Assembly (NCBI GenBank): GCA_036645575.1
Contig: JAVXNW010000129.1
Location: forward strand, 1 to 5,953
Direction of reading: 5' to 3'
Source: JAVXNW01 sp036645575
Lineage (GTDB): Bacteria > Bacillota > Clostridia > Christensenellales > Aristaeellaceae
Length of the DNA: 5,953 nucleotides
Shown: piece after piece, positions 5,827 through 5,953 of the stretch
Position numbering within the stretch: the stretch's first letter is position 1
Layout: every line of letters begins with the position of its first letter
Translations under genes and position numbers: made by a program
Notes under the pieces: model-generated
Seen by the model: only the letters and a program-made list of their open reading frames with translations
Database searches by the model: none
Told to the model about the DNA's origin: nothing

Positions 5827-5927
5827 GCAGCCCGGCACTGCGGTGCCGAGCTGCGCACGACGCTGCGGCGTCGTGCTACGCTCACGCGGGTTATTGAACG
5901 CGAAAGTGGGGCTACTCGCCCCCTTTC
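5827..5927. other. Cluster of three hairpins after the caspase-like gene
   Basis: Hairpin 1 pairs GCAGC (5827-5831) and CGGCAC (5833-5838) with GTGCCG (5843-5848) and GCTGC (5850-5854), 11 bp with one mismatch and a TGCG loop. Hairpin 2 is a perfect 8-bp stem (GCACGACG 5855-5862, CGTCGTGC 5869-5876) directly abutting it. Hairpin 3 pairs GAAAG and GGGG (5902-5911, one bulged T) with CCCCCTTTC (5919-5927). None is followed by a clear T-tract, so this is not a textbook terminator. The structures may protect the 3' end or be an extragenic palindromic repeat. I see no gene from 5823 to the window end. Confidence 0.7.
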
Positions 5928-5953
5928 ACACTATCCCCTCGAGCTGTACGCTA

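Overview
The window is GC-rich, compact bacterial DNA with five complete genes in four transcription units. Strong AAGGAGG-type ribosome binding sites, extended -10 (TGn) promoters, a two-subunit iron-sulfur L-serine dehydratase and a secreted protein with Ig-like group 2 (BIG2) repeats suggest a high-GC member of the Firmicutes, probably an anaerobic clostridial lineage. This placement is inferred from gene content and signals; no phylogenetic marker is present.

Layout. (1) 73-1698 (+): glgA, an ADP-glucose-type glycogen synthase whose normal-length catalytic core is followed by a 59-residue repeat-derived tail. (2) 1699-1901: a bidirectional terminator hairpin shared by the two converging transcription units, then three copies of a 23-bp interspersed repeat. 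(3) 1902-3446 (-): an sdaAB-sdaAA operon, with beta subunit first and alpha subunit second, separated by 18 nt. (4) 3447-3609: a divergent intergenic region with two good sigma-70-type promoters facing away from each other and a small palindrome over the sdaAB -35 box. (5) 3610-4308 (+): a membrane-anchored helical protein made largely of 11-residue repeats, ended by a strong terminator. (6) 4476-5822 (+): a secreted protein with a signal peptide, two BIG2 domains and a caspase-like protease domain that carries an EF-hand-type calcium loop. (7) 5823-5953: a run of three hairpins with no recognisable gene.

How the genes relate. glgA (glycogen storage) and sdaAB-sdaAA (serine to pyruvate plus ammonia) are ordinary central metabolism and only converge at a shared terminator. 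The last two genes are both directed to the cell envelope or outside and lie in the same direction. Each has its own promoter and they are separated by a strong terminator, so a joint function is possible but not shown. The most unusual content is the secreted BIG2-BIG2-caspase protein and the hendecad-repeat anchored protein beside it.
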